Below, one piece after another: positions 27,066-35,541 of a DNA stretch of 64,000 nt. The notes under the pieces were generated by a model. It did no database searches. It had not been told where the DNA came from and saw only the letters and a list, made by a program, of their open reading frames with translations. Each line of letters starts with the position of its first letter. Position 1 is the first letter of the stretch. The position numbers and the translations under genes are program-made. Source of the DNA: Palsa-504 sp963808315 (GTDB taxonomy: Bacteria; Actinomycetota; Actinomycetes; Streptosporangiales; Streptosporangiaceae); the NCBI GenBank assembly GCA_963808315.1, contig CAWEFK010000003.1, forward strand, positions 70,368-134,367, in the 5' to 3' direction.

Positions 27066-28029
27066 ATGGCAGTGAACCTGATCACGCAAACCACCCGCCC
27101 GGAGCCGCCCGCCCCCGTCATCGCGGGCACCCGGCCGCGCCGCTCGGCGTCGGCGGGGGAGGTGGTGCTGGCCTATCTCCGGATCCACGCGACCGCCCTG
27201 ACCTCGCTGGAGCCCCAGGTGCGGTCCGACCAGCCCGACGCCGTCCACCAGATGCGGGTCGCCTCCCGGAGGCTGCGCGCCACGCTCAGGTCGTTCGGCT
27301 CCGTTATTCCGCGTTCCAGGAGCGAGGCGGTCGCCGCCGAGCTCAAGTGGCTGGGCGCCCTGCTCGGCGCGGCCCGCGACGGCGAGGTGCTCTCCGCGCA
27401 CCTGCAGGCCGACCTGCAATCGGTGCCGGTCGAGCTGCTCATCGGCCCGGTCCAGGCTCGCGTGCAGGGCCACTTCGCGCCCCGCCGGGCCGCGGCCTTC
27501 GCCGAGCTGATCGAGGCGCTCGACTCGCCCAGGTACGCCGGGCTGCTGGCCGAGCTTGACCGGCTGATCCTGGAGCCGCCGCTGGGCCCGCAGGCGGCCG
27601 CCCCGGCCCGTGACGTGCTCCCGGCGGCGGTCCAGCGGGTCTACCGGCAGGCGGACAAGCGGATGCGCCGGGCCAGGCATACCCCGGCCGGCCCGGCCCA
27701 AGATGTCGGCCCTGCACCAGGCCCGCAAGTCGGCCCGCCGGGCCCGTTACGCGGCCGAGGCCGTCCGCCCGGTCGTGGGCAAGCCGGCCAGGCGATTCGC
27801 CCGGCAGCTGAAGAAGGTCCAGTCGGTCCTGGGCGATCATCAGGACACGGTGCTGGCCCGCCCGCAGGCCAGGGATCTCGGCATCGGGGCGCACCTGGCC
27901 GGCGAGAACGCCTTCACCTACGGGTTGCTCTACCAGAACCAAACCCATCAGGCCGAACGGCTCCGGGCGCAAGCCCGGCGGACCTGGAAACACGCCGCCC
28001 GGCCGCGCTACCGCCGCTGGCTCCCCTGA
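27066..28029 (+). CDS. CHAD-domain protein, one frameshift
   Basis: CHAD domains are all-helical, rich in conserved His and Arg, and bind inorganic polyphosphate. The first helix motif, DAVHQMRVASRRLRATLRSF, is clear and is followed by ELKWLGALLGAARDGEVL. The second half repeats the pattern with ALHQARKSARRARYAAEAV, KPARRFARQLKKVQSVLGDH and QDTVL, in another frame after a change near 27700. No CYTH phosphatase domain is attached, so this is a stand-alone CHAD. About 320 residues. It sits between ilvC and the leuB leader but has no functional tie to that pathway that I can see. The start is GTG 27063 or ATG 27066. Confidence 0.85.
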
Positions 28030-28035
28030 CCCCCC

Positions 28036-28052
28036 GTCTCAGATGATGAGAT
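28036..28052. promoter_or_regulatory. GTCTC-N7-GAGAT operator before the leuB leader
   Basis: GTCTC-AGATGAT-GAGAT, one mismatch from the perfect palindromes before ilvB and cimA and with the same 7-base spacer. It lies 39 bases upstream of a -10-like TAGCGT (28091-28096) that precedes the leader ORF at 28107. Confidence 0.65.
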
Positions 28053-28106
28053 CGAGGTCTTAAATAGTGTGCACGGAGGCTGAGCTCGGGTAGCGTAGCA
28101 GCCATC

Positions 28107-28148
28107 ATGCGGCATCTCGTACTCTTCGCCTGCCGCAGCGGAGCCTGA
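28107..28148 (+). CDS. possible leader peptide before leuB
   Basis: ATG at 28107 opens MRHLVLFACRSGA (13 residues, stop TGA), with Leu-Val-Leu control codons and the same shape as the ilvB leader. The codons CCGCAGCGG near its end can pair with CCGCTGCGG 20 bases downstream, and GAGGCT further on can pair with AGCCTC beside the ribosome site of the next ORF. No T-run terminator is seen, so control may be at translation. Confidence 0.55.
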   Translation: MRHLVLFACRSGA

Positions 28149-28222
28149 TCCACCCCAGGCCAGCCATCCGCTGCGGAGGCTTGCTGCTGGCCGATTCCGC
28201 AACGCGATCAGGAGCCTCTTCC

Positions 28223-28378
28223 GTGTACGACATGTATCCCTGGACCGAGTCCGCCGACGTCGCGCCCGCAGCACCCGTTGACGCCGCCCTGACCAACGCC
28301 GTCCAGTTCGCCCTGGACCGGCGCGACAACGGCGGCGACGGGGCCAGCGGGCCCGCGCCCGGCGCGGCCCGCCAGTAA
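28223..28378 (+). CDS. small conserved-looking protein upstream of leuB
   Basis: Not recognised. GTG at 28223 follows a good AGGAG ribosome site and gives 51 residues beginning MYDMYPWTESADVAP and continuing DAALTNAVQFALDRRDNGGD before a Gly/Ala/Pro tail. The middle resembles a short amphipathic helix; there is no signal peptide or membrane segment. It lies 9 bases before leuB and directly after the candidate leader peptide, so it would be the first product of the leuB transcript. It may be a small regulator, or a second leader whose translation affects leuB. Confidence 0.55.
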   Translation: MYDMYPWTESADVAPAAPVDAALTNAVQFALDRRDNGGDGASGPAPGAARQ

Positions 28379-28387
28379 AGTTCAGGC

Positions 28388-29431
28388 ATGGGTTCACAAA
28401 CGATCAGGCTGGCCGTCGTGGGCGGCGACGGCATCGGTCCCGAGGTGGTGGCCGAGGCGCTCAAGGTGCTTCGCGCGGTGGTCCCCTCTGCATCGAGGAG
28501 ACCACCTACGACCTGGGCGCGCGGCGCTGGCACCGCACCGGTGAGACGCTGCCCGACGCGGTGCTCGAGGAGATCAAGGGCCACGACGCGATCCTGCTCG
28601 GCGCGGTGGGCGACCCGAGCGTGCCCAGCGGCGTGCTCGAGCGCGGCCTGCTGCTGCGGCTGCGGTTCGCCCTCGACCAGTACGTCAACCTGCGCCCGGT
28701 CCGGCTGTACCCGGGCGTGACCGGGCCGCTGGCCGGCGCGCGGGCCGATCGACATGATCGTGGTCCGCGAGGGCACCGAGGGCCCCTACACCGGCGCAGG
28801 CGGCGTGCTGCGCAAGGGCACGCCCGCCGAGATCGCCACCCAGGAGAGCATCAACACCGCGTTCGGGGTGGAACGGGTGGCCAGGTACGCCTTCGGCCAG
28901 GCCATGGCCAGGCCGCGCCGCAAGCTCACCCTGGTGCACAAGACGAACGTGCTGACCTACGCCGGCGACCTGTGGCTGCGCACCGTCGAGGGGCTGGCCA
29001 AGGAGTTCGCCGAGGTGTCGGTGGATTACTGCCATGTCGACGCCGCGTCGATGTTCTTCGTCTCCGCCCCCGAGCGGTTCGACGTCATCGTCACCGACAA
29101 CCTGTTCGGCGACATCCTCACCGACCTGGGCGCCGCGATCGCGGGCGGCATCGGGCTGGCGGCGAGCGGCAACATCAACCCGGAGCGGATCTTTCCTTCC
29201 ATGTTCGAGCCGGTGCACGGCAGCGCCCCGGACATCGCCGGCCAGCGCAAGGCCGACCCGACCGCGGCGATCTTGTCCGCCGGCATGCTCTGCGACCAGC
29301 TGGGCCTGACCGAGCAGGCCACCCGGATCGAGCGGGCCGTGGCGCAGGACCTGGCCGAGCGGGCGGGCGCCGGGGCGGCGCGTACCACGGTGGAGATAGG
29401 CGACGACATCGCCGGGCGAGTATCCGGCTGA
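28388..29431 (+). CDS. leuB: 3-isopropylmalate dehydrogenase, two frameshifts
   Basis: NAD-dependent oxidative decarboxylase of the leucine pathway, cytoplasmic. The pieces give about 347 residues: IRLAVVGGDGIGPEVVAEAL, LLGAVGDPSVPSGVLERGLL, LRFALDQYVNLRPVRLYPGV, the substrate stretch VVREGTEGPYTGAGG, LTLVHKTNVLTYAGDLW, the metal-binding VDAASMFFV and VTDNLFGDILTDLGAAIAGG, and the NAD loop FEPVHGSAPDIAGQ. Frame changes lie near 28490 and 28740. All catalytic residues are present, so the breaks look like sequence error. It follows a candidate operator, a leader ORF and a 51-codon gene; ilvE follows downstream. Confidence 0.93.
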
Positions 29432-29492
29432 CCGGATCCGGCCCTACTGTTGATGTCGCGCCCCGCCGCGGGGGCGAGGAAGAAGTCCGATC

Positions 29493-30608
29493 ATGATTGA
29501 GTTCGATATCCGCCCCTCCGGTCACTGCGTGCCCGACGCCGAGCGCGAGGCGCTGCTGGTCTCGCCGGGGTTCGGCCAGCTGTTCACCGATCACATGATC
29601 ACGGTGCGCTGGTCGGCCGGCCGTGGCTGGCACGACGCGCGGCTCGAGCCCTACGGGCCGTTCACGCTCGACCCGGCCACCTCGGTGTTCCACTATTCGC
29701 AGGAGTTCTTCGAGGGCCTGAAGGCCTACCGGCAGGACGACGGCCCCAACGGGGCCAACGGGTCCGTGGCGCTGTTCCGGCCGGACGCCAACGCGGCCAG
29801 GTTCAACGCCTCGGCCCGCCGGATGGCGATGCCGGAACTGCCCGAGGAAACCTTCATCCGGGCCCTGGAACTGCTCGTCGCCCGCGACCGCGAGTGGGTG
29901 CCGTCCGGCGCGGGCAACAGCCTGTACCTGCGCCCGTTCATGATCGCGACCCAGCCCGGGCTCGGCGTCAACCACCCGTCGGACCAGTACCTGTTCTGCG
30001 TCATCGCCTCGCCCGCCGCGTCCTACTTCAGCGGCGGGGTGAAGCCGGTCACCGTGTGGCTGTCCCAGGACTACACCCGGGCGGCCCCCGGCGGCACCGG
30101 CGCGGTCAAGACCGGCGGCAACTACGCGGCCGCGTTCGTGGCCCAGCGCCAGGCCACCGAACGGGGTTGTGACCAGGTGGTCTGGCTGGACGCCGCGGAG
30201 CACCGCTGGGTCGAGGAGATGGGCGGCATGAACCTGTTCTTCGTCCGCGCGGACTCCGGCGGCAGGCCGTTGATCACCACCCCGCCGCTGACCGGCACGC
30301 TGCTGCCCGGCATCACCCGCGACTCCCTGCTCAAGCTGGCCCCCGACCTCGGCATCAGGGCCGCCGAAGAGCGGATCTCCATCGACCAGTGGCAGGCGCA
30401 GTGCGCGGCCGGGGAACTGACCGAGGTGTTCGCCTGCGGGACCGCGGCCGTGATCACCCCGGTCGGCCGGGTCAAGAGCGAATCCGGCGAGTGGGTCATC
30501 GCCGACGGCGAACCGGGCCCGGTCACCATGCGCCTGCGCGAGGAACTGATCGGCATCCAGTACGGCCGCCTTCCCGACCCCTTCAAATGGGTCCACAAGG
30601 TCTGCTAA
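29493..30608 (+). CDS. ilvE: branched-chain amino acid aminotransferase
   Basis: PLP enzyme (fold IV) carrying out the last transamination to Val, Leu and Ile with glutamate. The 371-residue class II form has FHYSQEFFEGLKAYRQ, SLYLRPFMIATQPGLGV, the PLP lysine at residue 206 in TGAVKTGGNYAAAF, EEMGGMNLFFV, and GTLLPGITRDSLLKLA. Length is normal for the long actinobacterial enzyme. The ATG at 29493 starts 61 bases after leuB, probably on the same transcript. The cimA operator begins 10 bases after its stop. Confidence 0.98.
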   Translation: MIEFDIRPSGHCVPDAEREALLVSPGFGQLFTDHMITVRWSAGRGWHDARLEPYGPFTLDPATSVFHYSQEFFEGLKAYRQDDGPNGANGSVALFRPDANAARFNASARRMAMPELPEETFIRALELLVARDREWVPSGAGNSLYLRPFMIATQPGLGVNHPSDQYLFCVIASPAASYFSGGVKPVTVWLSQDYTRAAPGGTGAVKTGGNYAAAFVAQRQATERGCDQVVWLDAAEHRWVEEMGGMNLFFVRADSGGRPLITTPPLTGTLLPGITRDSLLKLAPDLGIRAAEERISIDQWQAQCAAGELTEVFACGTAAVITPVGRVKSESGEWVIADGEPGPVTMRLREELIGIQYGRLPDPFKWVHKVC

Positions 30609-30618
30609 ACGCCCCGCC

Positions 30619-30635
30619 GTCTCACATCCCGAGAC
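30619..30635. promoter_or_regulatory. GTCTC-N7-GAGAC operator before the cimA leader
   Basis: GTCTC-ACATCCC-GAGAC, a perfect 5+5 palindrome with the same spacer as the ilvB site. It is 41 bases upstream of the cimA leader peptide. A weak -10-like CACACT lies at 30664-30669, which would place transcription start at or near the leader GTG. Confidence 0.75.
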
Positions 30636-30675
30636 GGATGTGCGACCGGACCTGGACGTGTGGCACACTGAGCTC

Positions 30676-30720
30676 GTGACCACCGGCCGCATCATTATCG
30701 GCAGGCGCGTCGGCTCCTAG
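30676..30720 (+). CDS. cimA leader peptide (attenuation)
   Basis: GTG at 30676 opens MTTGRIIIGRRVGS (14 residues, stop TAG). The three consecutive isoleucine codons ATC ATT ATC fit a gene for the citramalate route to isoleucine. The codons at 30705-30714 (GCGCGTCGGC) are a perfect complement of 30758-30767 (GCCGACGCGC), directly before the terminator stem, giving the alternative folds expected of an attenuator. Confidence 0.85.
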   Translation: MTTGRIIIGRRVGS

Positions 30721-30768
30721 GGCACCAGCTCTAGGCGTGGCTAGCTCAAGGCCCGCCGCCGACGCGCA

Positions 30769-30803
30769 GACCTCTCGCGTATTCGCGAGGGGTCTTTTGT
30801 TTT
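30769..30803 (+). terminator. cimA attenuator terminator
   Basis: Arms GACCTCTCGCG (30769-30779) and CGCGAGGGGTC (30784-30794), with one G-T pair and a 4-base loop, then TTTTGTTTT. This is the most canonical intrinsic terminator in the window and lies 40 bases before the cimA start codon. Confidence 0.92.
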
Positions 30804-30843
30804 GCGCTCACGGCGGCATCAACCCAAGAAACGGAACGCTCCG

Positions 30844-32421
30844 ATGCTCGACGACACCTTCCACGTCTACGACACCACGCTCCGCGACGGCGCCCAGCAG
30901 GAGGGGCTGAACCTGTCCGTCGCGGACAAGCTGGTCATCGCCAGGCAGCTGGACGAGCTCGGCGTCGGGTTCATCGAGGGCGGCTGGCCGGGCGCGATAC
31001 CGAAGGACACCGAGTTCTTCGCCCGCGCCAGGACCGAACTAGACCTGGTGCACGCGCAGCTCGCCGCGTTCGGCGCGACCCGCCGGCCCGGCGCTCAGGC
31101 GGCCTACGACCCCCAGGTCGCCGCGCTGCGCGAATCGGGCGCGCCGGTGGTGACCCTCGTCGCCAAGAGTCACGACCGGCACGTCCTTCTCGCCCTGCGT
31201 ACCACGCTGGAGGAGAACCTGGCCATGATCGCGGATACGGTGACCCACCTACGCGATCATGGTCAGCGGGTGTTCCTCGACGCCGAGCACTTCTTCGACG
31301 GCTACCGGTCCAACCCGGCCTACGCCCTGGAAGTGGTCAGGACGGCCGCGCAGGCCGGCGCCGACGTGGTCGCCCTGTGCGACACCAACGGCGGCATGAT
31401 GCCGAACGAGCTCACCGACGTGGTCCGCGCCGTGGCCGATGCCACCGGCTCCCGGCTCGGCATCCACTGCCACGACGACACCGCCTGCGGCGTGGCCAAC
31501 ACGCTGGTCGCGGTGGACGCGGGCGTCACCCACGTGCAGGGCACCGCGAATGGGTACGGGGAGCGGGCCGGCAACGCCAACCTGTTCAGCGTGGTGGCCG
31601 GCCTTCAGCTGAAGCAGGGCCGTGCGGTGCTGTCCGGCGAGGGCATCAGGGAGATGAGCCGGATCGCCCACGCGATCAGCGAGGTCACCAACGTGGCGCC
31701 GGACACCCACCAGCCGTACGTGGGGCTGTCCGCCTTCGCCCACAAGGCCGGGCTGCACGCCTCGGCGATCAAGGTGGACCCGATGCTCTACCAGCACATC
31801 GACCCCGCCCTGGTCGGCAACGACATGCGGATGCTGGTCTCGGACATGGCGGGCCGCGCGTCGGTGGAGCTGAAGGGCCGCGAGCTCGGCTACGACCTGT
31901 CCGGCGACAAGGCGGCCATCGGCCGGGTCACCGACCGGGTCAAGGACCTGGAGGCACAGGGCTATACCTTCGAGGCCGCCGACGCCTCGTTCGAGCTGCT
32001 GCTCCGCGACGAGCTCGGCCAGCGGCAGGAGTACTTCGCGGTCGAGTCCTGGCGGGTCATCGTCGAGCGCCACCCTGACGACCGGATGACCAGCGAGGCG
32101 ACGGTCAGGCTGACCGCCAAGGGGGAGCGGCTGGTCGCGGTGGGCGAGGGCAATGGCCCGGTGAACGCCCTGGACAAGGCGCTTCGTGCCGCCCTGGAGC
32201 AGCTCTACCCCGAGCTGGCCACCCTGGAGCTGACCGACTACAAGGTCCGCATCCTGGCCGGCTCCCACGGCACCGGCGCCGTGACCCGCGTCCTGATCGA
32301 GTCCGACGACGGCAGCGGCGCCACCTGGAACACCGTCGGCGTCCACGAGAACATCATCGCCGCCAGCTACCACGCCCTGGAAGAAGCCGTCACCTACTCC
32401 CTCCTCCGCTCCGGCCGCTAG
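30844..32421 (+). CDS. cimA: citramalate synthase
   Basis: Condenses pyruvate and acetyl-CoA to (R)-citramalate, opening a threonine-independent route to 2-oxobutyrate and isoleucine. The 525-residue protein starts at ATG 30844 with the aldolase-like barrel motif YDTTLRDGAQQEGLNLSVAD, then EGGWPGAIPKDTEFF, ALCDTNGGMMPNEL, GIHCHDDTACGVANTL and HVQGTANGYGERAGNANL, characteristic of CimA rather than LeuA. The C-terminal dimer and feedback domain (about residues 385-520) includes LYPELATLELTDYKVRIL and GTGAVTRVLIES. The leader peptide upstream has isoleucine codons, consistent with product control. Assignment over 2-isopropylmalate synthase rests on the EGGWPGA and GYGERAGNANL signatures. Confidence 0.93.
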   Translation: MLDDTFHVYDTTLRDGAQQEGLNLSVADKLVIARQLDELGVGFIEGGWPGAIPKDTEFFARARTELDLVHAQLAAFGATRRPGAQAAYDPQVAALRESGAPVVTLVAKSHDRHVLLALRTTLEENLAMIADTVTHLRDHGQRVFLDAEHFFDGYRSNPAYALEVVRTAAQAGADVVALCDTNGGMMPNELTDVVRAVADATGSRLGIHCHDDTACGVANTLVAVDAGVTHVQGTANGYGERAGNANLFSVVAGLQLKQGRAVLSGEGIREMSRIAHAISEVTNVAPDTHQPYVGLSAFAHKAGLHASAIKVDPMLYQHIDPALVGNDMRMLVSDMAGRASVELKGRELGYDLSGDKAAIGRVTDRVKDLEAQGYTFEAADASFELLLRDELGQRQEYFAVESWRVIVERHPDDRMTSEATVRLTAKGERLVAVGEGNGPVNALDKALRAALEQLYPELATLELTDYKVRILAGSHGTGAVTRVLIESDDGSGATWNTVGVHENIIAASYHALEEAVTYSLLRSGR

Positions 32422-32475
32422 CCAATAAGCCGCCCCCCGGCCGCAGCAAGCCGGTGCGGCATTTACGGTAGGGGC

Positions 32476-32721
32476 ATGGACGACAAGCAAATCATGGCGA
32501 ACATCGACGAGCTGATCGAGACCGAGCACAGGCTCCGCCAGCAGCTCGCGTCCGGTGAGCTGAGTGCGCCGGAGGAGCGTGAACGGCTCCGGTCCGCCGA
32601 GGAGGCGCTGGACCAGTGCTGGGACCTGTTGCGGCAGCGGCGGGCTCGCCGCGAGTTCGGCGAGAACCCGGACACGGCGGCGGCCAGGCCGGTGAACGAG
32701 GTCGAGGGTTACCAGCAGTAG
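32476..32721 (+). CDS. DUF2630 family small protein
   Basis: An 81-residue helical, charged protein of the DUF2630 family. Family features are IMANIDELIETEHRLRQQ at the N-terminus, the RLRSAEEALDQCWDLLRQRR helix and the C-terminal ARREFGENPDTAAARP. Function is unknown; it is widespread in actinobacteria. It sits 54 bases after cimA and 30 before the fumarylacetoacetate hydrolase gene. Confidence 0.88.
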   Translation: MDDKQIMANIDELIETEHRLRQQLASGELSAPEERERLRSAEEALDQCWDLLRQRRARREFGENPDTAAARPVNEVEGYQQ

Positions 32722-32751
32722 GCCCACCCGGGACCAGACCTAAGGAGTGGC

Positions 32752-33555
32752 GTGCGCATCGCGAGATTCGCCCAGGGCGACGGGGTCGCTTACGGCGTAG
32801 TCGAGGGCGAGCCGACCGAGGTCGGGACCGACCTTGGCCTGACGATCACAGAGCTGTACGGGCACCCGTTCGGGGTCGACCCGGGCGGCGTCCGGCTGAC
32901 CGGGCGCAGGTACCCGCTGGCCGAGGTCAGGCTGCTGGCCCCGGTGCTGCCGAGCAAGGTCGTCGGCGTGGACCGGAACTATGCCCCCCTGCGGGACTCC
33001 GACGGCGGCCTGCCGCCCGAGCCCGTGCTGTACCTCAAGCCGTCGACGTCGGTGACCGGGCCGGGGGATGCGATCAAATACCCGGTCAAGCTCACCGACC
33101 GGGTCGACTTCGAGGGGGAGCTCGCGGTCATCATCGGCCGGCTCTGCCGGCAGGTGCCCAGGGAGCGGGCCGAGGACGTGATCTTCGGCTACACCTGCGC
33201 CAACGACGTCACCGCACGGGACCTGCAGGCCAGGGACGGGCAGTGGACCCGGGCCAAGGGATTCGACACGTTCTGCCCGCTCGGCCCCTGGATGGAGACC
33301 GGCGCGAATCCGGCCGATCTCGCGCTCACCGTCACCGTGAACGGCGCCGTCAGGCAGCAGGCCCGCACCGCGGAGCTGCGGTGGGACGTGCCGGACCTGA
33401 TCGCGCACGTCAGCCAGGTGATGACGCTGCTGCCCGGTGACGTCCTGCTGACCGGGACGCCGGCCGGCGTGGGGCCGCTGGCCGTCGGGGACCAGGTTTC
33501 CGTGACCATCGAGAGCATCGGGACGCTCACCAACCGGGTGGTCATCGGCGACTGA
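32752..33555 (+). CDS. fumarylacetoacetate hydrolase family protein
   Basis: Metal-dependent enzyme of the FAH superfamily (hydrolase, isomerase or oxaloacetate decarboxylase activities are known in relatives). The 267 residues start at GTG 32752 with MRIARFAQGDGVAYGVVEGE. The core has PSKVVGVDRNYAPL, LYLKPSTSVTGPGDAIKYP, the metal-binding VDFEGELAVIIGR, GYTCANDVTARDLQARDGQW, RAKGFDTFCPLGPW and DVLLTGTPAGVGPL. The Glu-x-Glu and Asp ligands are intact. The substrate cannot be told from sequence. In many actinobacteria this gene precedes gltX; here the next gene is a divergent peptidase. Confidence 0.9.
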   Translation: MRIARFAQGDGVAYGVVEGEPTEVGTDLGLTITELYGHPFGVDPGGVRLTGRRYPLAEVRLLAPVLPSKVVGVDRNYAPLRDSDGGLPPEPVLYLKPSTSVTGPGDAIKYPVKLTDRVDFEGELAVIIGRLCRQVPRERAEDVIFGYTCANDVTARDLQARDGQWTRAKGFDTFCPLGPWMETGANPADLALTVTVNGAVRQQARTAELRWDVPDLIAHVSQVMTLLPGDVLLTGTPAGVGPLAVGDQVSVTIESIGTLTNRVVIGD

Positions 33556-33567
33556 AGCCCGGCTACC

Positions 33568-34521
33568 TCACGGCAGGCCGGCGAAGCGGTCGAGCGCGGC
33601 CACGATGAGACGGAGCCCGGCCTCGCTGCCCAGGTGCCCGGCGTCCTCGATCACCGTAAGCTCGGCGCCCGGCCAGGCGCGGGCCAGCTGCCAGGCGGTA
33701 TCCACCGGGCCGCCCATGTCAAGCCGGCCGTGGAACAGCGCGCCGGGGATCCCGGCCAGCCGGCCCGCCTCCCGCAGCAGCACCCCGTCCTCCAGCCAGG
33801 CGCCGTGGGAAAAGTAGTGCGCGCAGATCCGCACCAGGGCGAGCAGGGCCTCCGACGGACGGCCTCCGGCGTGGCCCTGCACCTCGCCGAACAGCACCGC
33901 GCCCTCCCACGCGCACCAGTCGGCCGTGGCCTTCTCCCGCACCGCCGGGTCCTGGTCCTCGGCCAGGCGCGCGTAGGCGGCCACGATGTCCCCGTCGCGC
34001 GGCGTGCCGGGCACGCCCGCGGCGAACCGCTCCCACTGCTCGGGGAAGAACCGGCCGGCACCTCGGTAGAGCCAGTCGATCTCGGCCCGCCGGGTCGTGG
34101 TGACGCTGGAGATGACGATCTCGCTGACCCGCTCCGGGTACCGCTCGGCGTAGGCCAGGATCAGCGTCGAACCCCAGGAGCCGCCGAACAGCAGCCACCG
34201 GCCGATGCCCAGGTGCTCGCGCAGCCGTTCCATGTCCGCGATCAGGTGCGCGGTCGTGTTGTGACGCATGTCGGTGGCCGGGTCGCTGGCGAGCGGCCTG
34301 CTCCGGCCGCAGCCGCGCTGGTCGAACAGCACGAGCCGGTAGCGCGCGGGGTCGAAGGTCCGGCCCTGGCCGGGATGGCAGCCCGAGCCCGGGCCGCCGT
34401 GGACGAGGACGGCGGGTTTACCGTCCGGGTTGCCGCAGGTCTCCCAGTACACCTGGTTCCCGTCACCGACCTCGAGCATCCCTCGCGCGTACGGCCGGGT
34501 GGCCGGATAAAGCTCGCCCAC
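33568..34521 (-). CDS. pip: prolyl aminopeptidase (proline iminopeptidase)
   Basis: Alpha/beta-hydrolase (peptidase S33) removing N-terminal proline from peptides. The 317 residues include the oxyanion-loop region VLVHGGPGSGCHPGQGRTFD, FDQRGCGRSRPLA, the nucleophile elbow LLFGGSWGSTLILAYAERYP with Ser, and the catalytic Asp and His in GALFHGRLDMGGPV and IEDAGHLGSEA. The start at 34521 reads MGELYPATRPYARGMLEVGD, standard for the family. It is convergent with the fumarylacetoacetate hydrolase gene (12 bases between stops). Confidence 0.95.
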   Translation of the reverse strand: MGELYPATRPYARGMLEVGDGNQVYWETCGNPDGKPAVLVHGGPGSGCHPGQGRTFDPARYRLVLFDQRGCGRSRPLASDPATDMRHNTTAHLIADMERLREHLGIGRWLLFGGSWGSTLILAYAERYPERVSEIVISSVTTTRRAEIDWLYRGAGRFFPEQWERFAAGVPGTPRDGDIVAAYARLAEDQDPAVREKATADWCAWEGAVLFGEVQGHAGGRPSEALLALVRICAHYFSHGAWLEDGVLLREAGRLAGIPGALFHGRLDMGGPVDTAWQLARAWPGAELTVIEDAGHLGSEAGLRLIVAALDRFAGLP

Positions 34522-34713
34522 GGCCCACAGCCTAGCGACCAGGTCCCGGGCCGGAACCCGGGACTCGCCCGGCCGCCGCCGCTACCCGTCGAGCCCGGAC
34601 GGCCCGACCGTTTCGGTGCGATATTGACGTATTTGCTCAGGCGGGCGGGCAAAGCGGGGCATTTGTTTGCCTGGCTAAGCCAAGGCGCCCGAATCTAGCC
34701 CTACCATTTCCTT

Positions 34714-35541
34714 GTGACGGAGGATGCTCAGGCACGCGGTGCGGGACGGCACCACGGCCGGAGGGGCCCCACGGGCCGTCGCATCGCCGCGTATGTCGCG
34801 CTGATCGTGGGCGTGGTGGGCTTCGCCGCCTCGGTGCTCGGGGTGGCCGTCCAGCTGCTGCCCAGGCAGTTCACCGTCGGCCAGCAGCGCCAGATCGAGG
34901 CCTGGCAGGTCAGCAGCCGGTGGCTGACGCTGCCCGCCGGGCGGATGTTCCCGGCCTCGGTCTCCTACGCGCTGCCCGCCACCGTGCTCGAGGACGCCGC
35001 CCCGCTCAACCTGCGCGCGCTGCGGGTGGGCATCGCGCCGGAGCAGGCGGGTTGCACCAGGGGGATGACCAACGCGGCGGCCGTGGCGGTGCTGCGCCGG
35101 GCCGGCTGCCAGAGCGTGCTCCGCGCCACCTACGTCGATTCCACTCGCAGCTACGCGATGACCGTTGGTGTCGCGGTGCTGCCCACCGATACCGCGGCGG
35201 CCAGCGCGGCCGCGGAGCTGGCCCAGCCCAGGCTGGCCGCGGCGGGCGACGCCGACGGGGCGGGCCGCCTCACCGCGGGCGTCAGCGTGGTCAGGTTCGC
35301 CGGCCCGGCGGCGGAGTTGTACGACTACAACCGGCAGATCGCCGCCAGCTTCACGGACGGTCCCTACGTCGTCATGTACGCGGCCGGGTACGCCGATGGC
35401 CGACCGCGCGTCCCCGTCTCCCAGGATGGGTACGCCGATTCCGAGATGACCAGCATGGCCAGGGGAGTGGCCCTGTCGGTCGCGGCCACGCTCGGTGCGG
35501 CGCCGGCGCCGCCGCACTGCCCGGGGTCACCCGGATGCTGA
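34714..35541 (+). CDS. membrane-anchored protein of unknown function next to a mycosin-like protease
   Basis: Not assigned to a family. It has 275 residues: a basic N-terminus, one hydrophobic helix (AAYVALIVGVVGFAASVLGV, about residues 23-45) and an extracytoplasmic part with several Cys (EQAGCTRGMTN, RRAGCQSVLRA), suggesting disulfides. The stop overlaps the start of the protease gene (ATGCTGA at 35535-35541), so the two are coupled. Mycosins act with type VII secretion components, and a membrane partner is plausible, but it lacks recognisable EccE or EccB features. No other type VII gene is visible in the window. Confidence 0.7.
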   Translation: MTEDAQARGAGRHHGRRGPTGRRIAAYVALIVGVVGFAASVLGVAVQLLPRQFTVGQQRQIEAWQVSSRWLTLPAGRMFPASVSYALPATVLEDAAPLNLRALRVGIAPEQAGCTRGMTNAAAVAVLRRAGCQSVLRATYVDSTRSYAMTVGVAVLPTDTAAASAAAELAQPRLAAAGDADGAGRLTAGVSVVRFAGPAAELYDYNRQIAASFTDGPYVVMYAAGYADGRPRVPVSQDGYADSEMTSMARGVALSVAATLGAAPAPPHCPGSPGC

